The notes below the pieces were generated by a model. The model worked only from the letters and a program-made list of their open reading frames with translations. It did no database searches and was not told the DNA's origin. The position numbers and the translations under genes were made by a program. DNA of 7,557 bases. Origin: CAZVRZ01 sp964629965 (GTDB lineage Bacteria > Chloroflexota > Anaerolineae > Anaerolineales > UBA4823). This document shows positions 1 to 5,608 of this stretch, in pieces; positions within the stretch are counted from its first letter, which is position 1, and every line of letters begins with the position of its first letter. The stretch is taken from NCBI GenBank assembly GCA_964629965.1, contig CAZVRZ010000211.1, positions 1-7,557 of the forward strand. The letters run 5' to 3'.

Positions 1-425
1 TGGAGAAACTGCGCCCGGTCCGAGATCGGGTTCTCCGAAGAGCACAGATGCTTCCAGCCGATTCTTTGCACGGCCTGCTCGACGAGCGGGTGGCTGAAAC
101 GCGTCGCATAACCGGGCTGCCCGTCGAAATGACCCACCCGGACAATCTCGGCCTGCACATTCGCCCAGGCAGCGTGGGCATCCGGGAACGGGCTGGCAGC
201 TTCGAGAATATCTAAGGCCGCCTGGCGCAGTTCGGCGATCTTGGGGAACCAGGCCAGGCTGGCGATGCACTCGTCGGTCGCCGCCGCCAGTGTTACATCG
301 GGCAGGTCTGAAAGCATCTCGACCCACAGGTCAATCACCTCCTGCTGCGAATGGTGGACGGCTTCTTTGGGGTAGGCCCGCCCCAGGCGGAGCAGGCAGG
401 CCAGGACACAGTTGCGATCAGCCAT
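1..425 (-). CDS. Helicase loader, phage SPP1 G39P-like (3' end outside window)
   Basis: The ATG at 425 opens a frame that runs off the window after 141 codons. It begins MADRNCVLACLLRLGRAYPK. Residues 28-70 (QEVIDLWVEMLSDLPDVTLAAATDECIASLAWFPKIAELRQAA) fit the helical N-terminal pattern of the G39P helicase loader/inhibitor family, including the W-x-E-M-L and F-P-x-I-A-E-L/I-R signatures. A second conserved block (82-141) has DAHAAWANVQAEI, then HPLVEQAVQRIGW and SENPISDRAQFL, which recur in phage proteins of this kind. Such proteins bind the replicative helicase and deliver it to the origin complex. AAAGGAG lies 6 bases before the ATG, inside the end of the initiator gene, which it overlaps by 8 bases. 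It sits with a DnaB helicase and an initiator-like gene, as gp38, gp39 and gp40 do in SPP1. The family call is from motif memory without a search. Confidence 0.82.
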   Translation of the reverse strand, partial: MADRNCVLACLLRLGRAYPKEAVHHSQQEVIDLWVEMLSDLPDVTLAAATDECIASLAWFPKIAELRQAALDILEAASPFPDAHAAWANVQAEIVRVGHFDGQPGYATRFSHPLVEQAVQRIGWKHLCSSENPISDRAQFL

Positions 426-1980
426 TGGCATCTCCTTTGAGCGCGGCGAGCAGCACGGCCTGCTTCAGCTTTTCGAGACCGCTCTCGGCGGGCGCGCCCC
501 TGCCGCCGGACGTGTCCGGGATTTCGCCCTTGATGGCCCATTCCAGCCAGGTCAGGTCAGAGCGCTTCCGGTCGCGCCTGACCCACTCCTGCCAGTAGAA
601 GCGCAAATAATCGGCGGTCAGGTTGTATTCCTGGATGGCGCGGACCACCCACTCGCGCTGGTCTTTGAGTGGGCGGCGCCCGGTGGCGTCGAAAAAGACC
701 TGGAGTTCAGGGACAGCAGGCGCATCGCTGCCGTTCTGGGGGGCCGCCACCTGGGGGCGTCCGTGAACGGTCCAGTTCTCCAGGATTTTGCCGGCGTAGG
801 CCAGCAGGCTTTGCGGCTGCGCCCGGCCCAGGGCGCTGGAAAGCGCATCGGCGACCCACTGCGCGCCGGTAGAACCCGCGGATTGCGCGGCGGCGGCGCA
901 GGCTTCGGCCATGAGCGCCAGGCGGGCCACGACATCTGCCCCAGGGTCGCCGTTAGCGCTGGCGTAAACCCTGGCTGCCGCGGCCAGTTCGGGGGGGATT
1001 TCCACGGGCTGGGGGGCGGGGTCGCTCTTTTCGGCCTGAGCGTCAGCGATTCCGGATGCCGGAGGGCGGTTTTCGGGATGAGCCTGAGCTCTGGCGCGGG
1101 ATTGGCGAATCACCCGCTCGCAGTACGTGAAATAACGGACCGGCCTGCTGGAACGCTCGAAAGCGGCCTCGACGCCGGCGGCGATCTCTTCCACCCCGAA
1201 GCCGTCGGCCAGCAGCGCCTGCACCGCCCGGATTTCTTTGGGCAGCGGCTCGTAGCGCGGCAGGCCGCGTCTGGCAGCAAAATGCTTCAAAACCACCAGC
1301 GCGGGGTCTCCGGCGGCGAAGCCGCCGTTAACTACAACAACAGAATCTATAGAATCTATATTTATGCGGAAATTTTCCGCAGGCATGCCGGATTTTTCCG
1401 CACGGTCCGTGCGGAATTTTTCGGCACGGTGGTCTGATTCCGGTGTTTCCACCGTGCGGAATTTTTCCGCACGGTGCTCGATGCTCTTTTGCAGCCTGGT
1501 CTCCAGGTCTCCGGCCACCAGATACACCTTGGAGCCGGAGAACTGGCCGTGCGAGTCACGGAAATCCATCCCATCGGGGATTTCGACGATGGTGATCAGT
1601 TCCAGGGATTGCAGCCTGGCGGCGCAGGCGGCGACCGTGTCGCGGTGAAAGCCCAGTTCGTCCGCCAGGCCCATGTCGGTGACCCGGGCATACAGGCGGC
1701 CCTCATCATCCGGTGCGGCCATGCGCAGCCGCACCAGCAAATCCAGGTCTTCGCCGCGCAGCGGCCTGGCGTGCATCACAATTGCCATCAGCACCAGGAA
1801 GGACTTGGCGTCCTTGCCGAACATCTCCCGGTACCAGCCGCTGGAAAAGGCTTCGGCGAACAGGCGCACCGAGATCGCCACCGTCTCGCTCCAGGCTTTG
1901 CCGCCGGGGACGATGGACAGGCTCTGGTGGTAATCGAACTGGATCACCTGCTGTGCATCAGGCGCCATTGGATAGCCCAT
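418..1980 (-). CDS. Replication initiator-like protein, winged helix plus DnaD-like region, carrying the putative origin
   Basis: This 520-aa protein is probably the initiator or replisome organiser. Residues about 99-134 (VTDMGLADELGFHRDTVAACAARLQSLELITIVE) fit a winged-helix DNA-binding domain. Residues 169-206 are a repetitive linker with RAEKFR copies, encoded by the iteron array. Residues 250-293 form a helical segment ending YFTYCERVIRQ. A polar linker (294-330) leads to an Ala-rich helical domain (331-410) ending in Y395-AGK-I399-LEN-W403, which matches the YxxxIxxxW motif of DnaD/DnaB_2 primosomal domains. A final segment, about 430-497, is Trp-rich (FYWQEWVRRDRKRSDLTWLEWAIKG). The start at 1980 has GGAAGGAG 7 bases upstream. 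The gene overlaps dnaB by 23 bases and the loader by 8. The two-domain layout with the origin between domains parallels lambda O. The initiator role is inferred from domains, origin-like repeats and neighbours; the exact family is unconfirmed. Confidence 0.8.
   Translation of the reverse strand: MGYPMAPDAQQVIQFDYHQSLSIVPGGKAWSETVAISVRLFAEAFSSGWYREMFGKDAKSFLVLMAIVMHARPLRGEDLDLLVRLRMAAPDDEGRLYARVTDMGLADELGFHRDTVAACAARLQSLELITIVEIPDGMDFRDSHGQFSGSKVYLVAGDLETRLQKSIEHRAEKFRTVETPESDHRAEKFRTDRAEKSGMPAENFRINIDSIDSVVVVNGGFAAGDPALVVLKHFAARRGLPRYEPLPKEIRAVQALLADGFGVEEIAAGVEAAFERSSRPVRYFTYCERVIRQSRARAQAHPENRPPASGIADAQAEKSDPAPQPVEIPPELAAAARVYASANGDPGADVVARLALMAEACAAAAQSAGSTGAQWVADALSSALGRAQPQSLLAYAGKILENWTVHGRPQVAAPQNGSDAPAVPELQVFFDATGRRPLKDQREWVVRAIQEYNLTADYLRFYWQEWVRRDRKRSDLTWLEWAIKGEIPDTSGGRGAPAESGLEKLKQAVLLAALKGDANG
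1328..1365. other. AT-rich tract beside the iterons, putative DNA unwinding element
   Basis: Only 8 of 38 bases are G or C, in a gene that is otherwise strongly GC-rich. It contains a tandem 9-bp repeat, AGAATCTAT at 1342-1350 and 1351-1359. It lies directly next to the iterons on the downstream side in the direction of transcription, as in lambda O. It would be the site of first strand opening and helicase loading if the array is an origin. Confidence 0.65.
1365..1475. repeat. Four palindromic 17-bp iterons, putative replication origin
   Basis: Copies are 1365-1381 (TGCGGAAATTTTCCGCA, a perfect 8+1+8 palindrome), 1386-1402 (TGCCGGATTTTTCCGCA), 1410-1426 (TGCGGAATTTTTCGGCA) and 1455-1471 (TGCGGAATTTTTCCGCA, 7+3+7). 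The last copy extends to a perfect 11+3+11 palindrome at 1451-1475. Copies two and three are also joined back to back by a 10+1+10 inverted repeat at 1396-1416. Centres lie at 1373, 1394, 1418 and 1463, so offsets are 21, 24 and 45, close to whole helical turns. The array lies inside the initiator gene between its DNA-binding and C-terminal parts. Four dyad iterons inside the initiator gene beside an AT-rich tract is the layout of the lambda origin in gene O. Confidence 0.75.
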
Positions 1981-3286
1981 GCCAGTTCTCCTTCCGCGCC
2001 AGGTTCTCGAACTTCGTCAGAGCCGGACGGTAGACCAGCTGCGCCAGTCCCACCGGCCCGTTGCGGTGCTTGGCGATCTCGACATCCACCAGCCCCGCTG
2101 CGCCTTCCGGGCGTGACAGGAAGATCACCACATCGGCGTCCTGCTCGATGCTGCCAGACTCTCGCAGGTCGCTGAGCATCGGGCGCTTGTCCGCCCGGCC
2201 CTCCACGGCCCGCGACAGTTGGGCAGCCGCCAGGATAGGGATTTCCAGTTCTTTTGCCAACGCCTTGAGCTGGCGCGATACGTAGGCCACTTCTGCCTGG
2301 CGGTTTTCGAAGCGTCCCCCGCCGGCCATAAGCTGCAGGTAGTCCAGGATGACCAGGTCCAGGTTGTTCTCGGCGTGCAGCCGGCGGCATTTGGCGCGCA
2401 GTTGCATTGGCGTCAGCGCTGGCGTGTCGTCCACCCAGATGGTCAGGTCACTGGCGCTCGCCATCGCTTCGGCAAAGAGCGGCCACTCGGCGCTTTTGAG
2501 CTGTCCGCTGCGCAGGCGCTGGCCATCGATGCCGGATACCTGCGCCAGCAGGCGGTAGGCCAGTTCTTCTTCCGCCATCTCCAGCGAGAACAGGGCGATC
2601 CTGCGCTGCACCCGGGCGGCGTTGTGGGCGATGCACAGCACCAGGCTGGTCTTGCCCGTCCCCGGCCTGCCGGCGACGATGACCAGGTTGCCGGGCTGCA
2701 GGCCTTGCAGGATGCGGTCCAGGTCAACGAACCCGGTGGGCAGGCCCAGCATCTCGCTCCCTGCCCTGGAAGCCTCAGAAACCCGGTCATACAGGCCGGA
2801 GAAGATTTCTGCCAGGCGCCTGGCGCTTCTGGTAATGACCCGCTCCCCGGCGGAGAGCATCGCCTTTTCAGCCTGCTCAACTGCTTCTTCCAGGGGAAGC
2901 TCGTTCTGGCAGGCCAATCGGGCCGCCTGGTTGGCGGCTTCCAGCATGCGCCTCCGCACGGCCATCTGCTCGATGATGCGCCCGTAGGCTTCGGCGTGCA
3001 TGGAAGTGGGCACAGCATTGATGATGGCGGTCAGGTAGGCTGGCCCGCCGATCTCGGCCAATTGCCCCCGACGCTCAAGCTCCTGGGTGACGGTCAGGAA
3101 GTCCAACGGCTCCTTGCGCTCGTGCAGGCGGCTGATCGCTTCCCAGATGAAACGCAGGCGGTGGATGTAGAAATCGCCTGCCTGCAGGAACTGGGCCACG
3201 TCAGCGTAAGCGCCGGGGTTGGTCAGGACGGCCCCGAGCAGCGCTTCTTCAGCATCGCGCGAGTGCGGAGAAAGCATGTCGCTCAT
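1958..3286 (-). CDS. dnaB: Replicative DNA helicase, DnaB family
   Basis: This 442-aa protein is a hexameric 5'-3' replicative helicase. The N-terminal DnaB_N domain covers about residues 5-105 (EEALLGAVLTNP, then DFYIHRLRFIWEAI, then GGPAYLTAIIN). A helical linker follows, and the RecA-like ATPase domain runs from about 180 to 435. Walker A is GRPGTGKTS (206-214), the catalytic-glutamate motif is SLEM (234-237), and Walker B is LVILDYLQL (311-319). The DnaB hallmarks AAQLSR and LRESGSIEQDADVVIFL follow. No intein interrupts it, and length is close to normal for DnaB. The start at 3286 carries GAGGAG 5 bases upstream and gives a typical N-terminus; an in-frame ATG at 3385 would add 33 atypical residues and lies inside the upstream gene. 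The stop overlaps the initiator gene by 23 bases. An element-borne DnaB beside a phage-type loader suggests its own replisome entry rather than use of the host helicase. Confidence 0.96.
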   Translation of the reverse strand: MSDMLSPHSRDAEEALLGAVLTNPGAYADVAQFLQAGDFYIHRLRFIWEAISRLHERKEPLDFLTVTQELERRGQLAEIGGPAYLTAIINAVPTSMHAEAYGRIIEQMAVRRRMLEAANQAARLACQNELPLEEAVEQAEKAMLSAGERVITRSARRLAEIFSGLYDRVSEASRAGSEMLGLPTGFVDLDRILQGLQPGNLVIVAGRPGTGKTSLVLCIAHNAARVQRRIALFSLEMAEEELAYRLLAQVSGIDGQRLRSGQLKSAEWPLFAEAMASASDLTIWVDDTPALTPMQLRAKCRRLHAENNLDLVILDYLQLMAGGGRFENRQAEVAYVSRQLKALAKELEIPILAAAQLSRAVEGRADKRPMLSDLRESGSIEQDADVVIFLSRPEGAAGLVDVEIAKHRNGPVGLAQLVYRPALTKFENLARKENWHGLSNGA

Positions 3287-3371
3287 TCCTGCTCCTCGCT
3301 TCGCTGCTCTCCCCAGAGATGCTCGAGCTGTATAAAGTGTGGAGAAAGCATGTCGCTCATTCCTGCTCCTC
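3262..3371. repeat. Direct repeat of a gene junction (36 bp, one mismatch, two copies)
   Basis: The copies are 3262-3297 and 3336-3371, offset by 74 bp and differing only at 3266/3340; 31 bases (3267-3297 and 3341-3371) are identical. On the minus strand each copy carries GAGGAGCAGGA, then an ATGA stop/start overlap, then the codons for MSDMLSPH. Copy 3336-3371 holds the end of the 174-aa gene; copy 3262-3297 holds the start of the helicase gene. The sequence between the copies does not clearly match its flanks, so this is not a simple perfect 74-bp tandem duplication. Confidence 0.9.
3283..3360 (-). CDS. 25-aa ORF, duplicated false start of the helicase gene
   Basis: Reading from the ATG at 3360 gives MSDMLSPH, the same eight residues as the helicase N-terminus. 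It then diverges (FIQLEHLWGEQRSEEQE) and stops at a TGA that overlaps the helicase ATG at 3286. Its own ATG overlaps the TGA of the 174-aa gene, and both starts share the same GAGGAG sequence. The last residues (EEQE) match the end of the 174-aa protein. The frame differs from the helicase frame, so it cannot be an N-terminal extension. It may be a relay that passes ribosomes from one gene to the next, or a scar of a small rearrangement. Whether the peptide is made or does anything is unknown. Confidence 0.45.
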   Translation of the reverse strand: MSDMLSPHFIQLEHLWGEQRSEEQE

Positions 3372-3881
3372 ATCAGGATGCTCATGCGGGATGCGGCTGA
3401 ACACCGTGCGCAGGCTGTTCAGCCAGCGTCCGGCCGCAGTAGCAAAAAAGATGTCCAGGGCGTCAATGACGCCATCCTCATCAGCCTGCACCCATACCCC
3501 GCGCTGCTCGCTGAAAACCTTGCCGATCACCGGCAGCAGCGCTTCGGGCGGCGGAGCCTCAGCGCGCACCTGGATGGATGAGCCGTCGCCAAAAGTGACT
3601 GTAAGCTGGTGGGCCATTGATTCGCCCCCGATCTCACCGGATTCGTCATAATCAATGATGCAGGCAAGACGGCTTTCGCCTTTCGAGCGCCTGGTTTCGC
3701 GCTCCTGGAAAACGGCGTCCAGAAGCGTGTTGATGTTGGCGGGCAGCTTCCCTTGAATTATCCCGACCATCGCCATCCGGATATTTTGATCCTGGGCGTT
3801 GTTCAGGGCGAATGGCGAGATCGTCTCGATGATGTTTTGCAGGCGTTTGATCTCGGCGACGGTTTTCTTTTTCTGGCTCAT
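3357..3881 (-). CDS. Protein of unknown function preceding the helicase
   Basis: I do not recognise this 174-aa protein. It begins with a Lys-rich stretch and an amphipathic helix (MSQKKKTVAEIKRLQNIIETI). A region that may be helical runs to about residue 70, followed by an acidic segment (IDYDESGEIGGES), a beta-like stretch (HQLTVTFGDGSSIQVRAEA) and a C-terminal helical part ending HPDEEQE. There is no signal peptide or membrane segment. The frame stays open upstream to 4055, but the start at 3881 is preferred: AAAAAAGGAG precedes it with a short 4-base spacer, and the upstream part would be encoded by the repeat-rich gap. This is the first gene after the intergenic region, so the replication operon may begin here. 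Its TGA overlaps the ATG of the 25-aa ORF in a duplicated junction. The gene looks real from its ribosome binding site and placement; function is unknown. Confidence 0.75.
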   Translation of the reverse strand: MSQKKKTVAEIKRLQNIIETISPFALNNAQDQNIRMAMVGIIQGKLPANINTLLDAVFQERETRRSKGESRLACIIDYDESGEIGGESMAHQLTVTFGDGSSIQVRAEAPPPEALLPVIGKVFSEQRGVWVQADEDGVIDALDIFFATAAGRWLNSLRTVFSRIPHEHPDEEQE

Positions 3882-3885
3882 TTTG

Positions 3886-3895
3886 CTCCTTTTTT
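3886..3895 (-). promoter_or_regulatory. Ribosome binding site of the 174-aa protein
   Basis: An A-rich run ending in GGAG is followed by CAAA and the ATG at 3881. The 4-base spacer is short but this is the only good site in the gap, and it decides the start against the in-frame ATG at 4055. Confidence 0.65.
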
Positions 3896-3914
3896 GCTTG
3901 CAGGTCTGGTTACA

Positions 3915-3972
3915 CAGGGGCGTTGTTTTTCGCTCGTCCTGGGGCTTCCTGTGAGTCCAAACGCCGCCCCTG
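3915..3972. repeat. 8-bp inverted repeat in the leader of the 174-aa gene
   Basis: CAGGGGCG at 3915-3922 and CGCCCCTG at 3965-3972 are perfect complements separated by 42 bases. They could form a stem in the leader RNA before the gene starting at 3881, next to the repeat cluster. The arms are short, so chance is possible. I found no convincing promoter hexamers in 3882-4042 on the minus strand. Confidence 0.25.
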
Positions 3973-4043
3973 ACGCCAGCGATTACGCCAGCCTGATGCC
4001 CGGCGTCTGCGCTGGCGCTAACGCTTCCTTTCACGCTGGCGTC
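3972..4043. repeat. Cluster of 12-bp-phased inverted repeats, possible parS/operator
   Basis: Four copies of the core ACGCCAGC or its complement lie in 72 bp. Two read on the plus strand (3973-3980 and 3985-3992, offset 12). Two read on the minus strand (4011-4018, with one end mismatch, and 4035-4042, offset 24). The outermost pair is a perfect 10-bp inverted repeat, GACGCCAGCG at 3972-3981 against CGCTGGCGTC at 4034-4043. The cluster starts at the stop of the RHH gene and fills part of the only real intergenic gap. Offsets in multiples of 12 place the copies on a similar face of the helix, as expected for a cooperative RHH site. A structured RNA or terminator is an alternative, but no T-tract follows. 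Confidence 0.5.
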
Positions 4044-4459
4044 TAATCCTTCCATTTCGCATTCTCGTCAAAGGCGTTCAGGTCCAGAGAGTAGTCGAAA
4101 CGCAGCGACCTGGCCGGAACCCGGTAGTCGTACACGTTGACCTGCCCGCTGCTCACCGCCTGCAATCCCACCTTCACCAGCAGGGCGGCCAGGTGGCTGG
4201 CCGGGCAGCGGTAGGCTTCGCGCGCCAGGGTGTCCACCTGCTCGATCAGTTCTGCCGGGAAGTCGTAGGTCACCTTCGTTCTGGCGGCATCCCTGGCCGC
4301 CTTCTTGCGCTGGCTGGGCGTCATCTGGCGCCGGCGGGCGATCTGCTCCAGCGAAGAAGTGATCGCCGCATCTCCGCCCCCCAGGTGCAGCGACACTGCC
4401 GCATCGGTGGCGCTCAGATCGTTCATCGGGTTTCGTCCGCTGTTTTTATTGACTGTCAT
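4043..4459 (-). CDS. Ribbon-helix-helix DNA-binding protein, probable ParB-like partner of ParA
   Basis: This 138-aa protein has a long, basic N-terminal region (residues 40-60, RRRQMTPSQRKKAARDAAR). It is followed by a ribbon-helix-helix pattern: a beta strand TKVTYDF (61-67), helix A (69-82, AELIEQVDTLAREA), a short turn, and helix B (86-102, PASHLAALLVKVGLQAV). RHH proteins bind DNA as dimers through the beta ribbon and include plasmid centromere-binding proteins and copy-number regulators. The start at 4459 is chosen because GTGAGG lies 5 bases upstream; a longer in-frame ORF reaches 4645 but would lie deep inside parA. It follows parA by 7 bases and is immediately followed by the inverted-repeat cluster at 3972-4043, the natural candidate for its binding site. 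No ParB-type nuclease domain is present. RHH fold: likely. Role as ParB-like adaptor: inference from position. Confidence 0.8.
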   Translation of the reverse strand: MTVNKNSGRNPMNDLSATDAAVSLHLGGGDAAITSSLEQIARRRQMTPSQRKKAARDAARTKVTYDFPAELIEQVDTLAREAYRCPASHLAALLVKVGLQAVSSGQVNVYDYRVPARSLRFDYSLDLNAFDENAKWKD

Positions 4460-4466
4460 ATGGGCC

Positions 4467-5273
4467 TCACTTGAGAACGGAGATTGTCTCCAGGGTGATT
4501 TCTGCGACGTGCAGGTATCCGCCGACCAGCCCCCTGGAATTGCGCTGTTTGGAGCCGTTGGCATAGCCGATGGCTGCCTGGCTTTCAGGAGCGTGCTCCC
4601 AGATCGACTGCCCGCGCGAAGACGCTTCGCGGATTTTGGTGTCACGCGGGATGGGGGGCAGGATCATCTTTGCGCTGATCGAATCCTGGAGATGGCGCGC
4701 GTTATGCATCGTCTCATTGGTCACCTTGTCGAACATGGTGGGCAGAACGCCGATGATGACCGGGGGGGTGACGTTTGGGAACCGGCTCATGCTCTTCACG
4801 GTTTTGAGTAAGTGGGCGACGCCATCCATGGACAGGAAGTCCAGGTTGGTCGGGATGATCGCCAGGTCGCTGGCCACCAGCGCCAGCATGTGCAGCACGT
4901 CGGTCGAAGGCGGGCAGTCCATCAGCACGATATCGAAGCTGGCAGCGTCTTCCAGTATCGTCGCCAGCAGGTACTCCCTGAAGTTGGCTTCTTTGACCGC
5001 GCTCTTCACCGATTCGGCGGTGTGGTCGTTGCTGATGATCCACAGGTTGGGGCGCGCTTCGACGGCCACCTGGGGGATGAGCTTGCCCTGGACGACCAGT
5101 TGGAACAGGCCGTCCGACTTTTGCAGGCCCAGGCTGGGCGCCACATGCCCCTGTCCGTCCAGGTCGAGAATGAGCACCCGCCTGCCCTGCAGGGCGAAAT
5201 AGTGCCCCAGGTTGATGGTCGTGGTGGTCTTGGCCACCCCGCCTTTCTGGTTGACGATGGCAATGCTTTTCAT
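4467..5273 (-). CDS. parA: ParA-family partition ATPase
   Basis: This 268-aa protein is a ParA/Soj-type ATPase that would drive plasmid or chromosome segregation together with a DNA-binding adaptor. The deviant Walker A box is KGGVAKTT (residues 10-17), with both signature lysines (K10 and K15) present and Ala where Gly is usual. Walker A' is VLILDLDGQG (33-42), and Walker B is IVLMDCPPS (115-123). Length and motif spacing fit the short ParA class (Soj-like), without the N-terminal DNA-binding extension of P1-type ParA. The start at 5273 overlaps the upstream stop as ATGA and has only a weak AGGA sequence, so expression probably depends on translational coupling. The stop is 7 bases before the ATG of the ribbon-helix-helix gene, the usual arrangement of a ParA with its small centromere-binding partner. 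Family assignment is secure; the replicon it segregates is inferred. Confidence 0.93.
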   Translation of the reverse strand: MKSIAIVNQKGGVAKTTTTINLGHYFALQGRRVLILDLDGQGHVAPSLGLQKSDGLFQLVVQGKLIPQVAVEARPNLWIISNDHTAESVKSAVKEANFREYLLATILEDAASFDIVLMDCPPSTDVLHMLALVASDLAIIPTNLDFLSMDGVAHLLKTVKSMSRFPNVTPPVIIGVLPTMFDKVTNETMHNARHLQDSISAKMILPPIPRDTKIREASSRGQSIWEHAPESQAAIGYANGSKQRNSRGLVGGYLHVAEITLETISVLK

Positions 5274-5608
5274 GCGCTTGCATCCTGGTGAAAATTCGCA
5301 TCGTAGGTCAGCCAGATCACCCGCGGGGCGATGTACCTGACCGTAATGGTGCTGTTTTCCTGGCTTGAAATTGTCCTGGAGACCACCGCAACATCCTCGG
5401 CGGGCATCCGGTCACTTACCTGCGCCCGGTTCGGTCTCTGGCCGTGTTTGCTGTGGTAATGGGCAACGGCTTTGTGGATCGAGTCATTCAGGGTCATTCC
5501 TGGCTCCCAGAACCACATCATCCATTCCTTTGGCCTGCCCTTGCTCTGATTGGAAAGCGGGAGTTCTGCCTGGGCATAGTCCCTGTCTCTTTCTTCTGAG
5601 TCCGTCAT
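5270..5608 (-). CDS. Small protein of unknown function between ATPase and ParA
   Basis: I do not recognise this 112-aa protein. It is soluble, with no signal peptide or membrane segment. The N-terminal ~25 residues are charged and polar (Asp/Glu then Ser/Gln/Lys). The middle holds an aromatic patch (EWMMWFWEPGMTLNDSI) followed by a helix and a HYHSKHGQRPNRAQVSDRM stretch, and the C-terminal third alternates polar and hydrophobic residues like beta strands (TITVRYIAPRVIWLTYD). The start is well supported: GAAGGAGG lies 6 bases before the ATG at 5608. The ATG overlaps the ATPase stop, and the TGA overlaps the ParA ATG, each as ATGA, so translation of the three genes is probably coupled. Position suggests an accessory of either the translocation or the partition module; nothing in the sequence chooses between them. 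Confidence 0.8.
   Translation of the reverse strand: MTDSEERDRDYAQAELPLSNQSKGRPKEWMMWFWEPGMTLNDSIHKAVAHYHSKHGQRPNRAQVSDRMPAEDVAVVSRTISSQENSTITVRYIAPRVIWLTYDANFHQDASA

Noticed and set aside
412..1437. Long open frame on the plus strand, about 341 codons
   Set aside because: It is antisense to the initiator gene and ends inside the iteron array. It has no good ribosome binding site and its composition is that of a reversed coding strand.
1365..1475. CRISPR array
   Set aside because: Repeats are 17-bp palindromes with unequal short gaps inside a coding region, and there are no spacers of constant length or cas genes.
3287..3385. N-terminal extension of DnaB from the in-frame ATG at 3385
   Set aside because: It would add 33 Arg/Ala-rich residues, has no Shine-Dalgarno and overlaps the end of the 174-aa gene. 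The ATG at 3286 has a ribosome binding site and gives a typical DnaB N-terminus.
2219..3400. Long open frame on the plus strand, about 393 codons
   Set aside because: It is the complement of dnaB, whose identity is secure. The translation is His/Gln/Gly-rich and unlike any family I know.
3882..4042. Sigma-70 promoter in the intergenic gap
   Set aside because: I found a TTGGAC-like hexamer on the minus strand but no -10 element at acceptable spacing, so no promoter is called.
3972..4043. Rho-independent terminator after the RHH gene
   Set aside because: The inverted repeats could fold, but no T-run follows on the minus strand, and spacing in 12-bp steps fits a protein-binding array better.
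3882..4055. Extended start of the 174-aa gene at 4055
   Set aside because: The added 58 residues come from the repeat-rich gap, look low in complexity and lack a ribosome binding site. The ATG at 3881 has one.
4460..4645. Extended start of the RHH gene at 4645
   Set aside because: The extension lies inside parA in another frame and reads as out-of-frame sequence. GTGAGG before the ATG at 4459 supports the shorter form.
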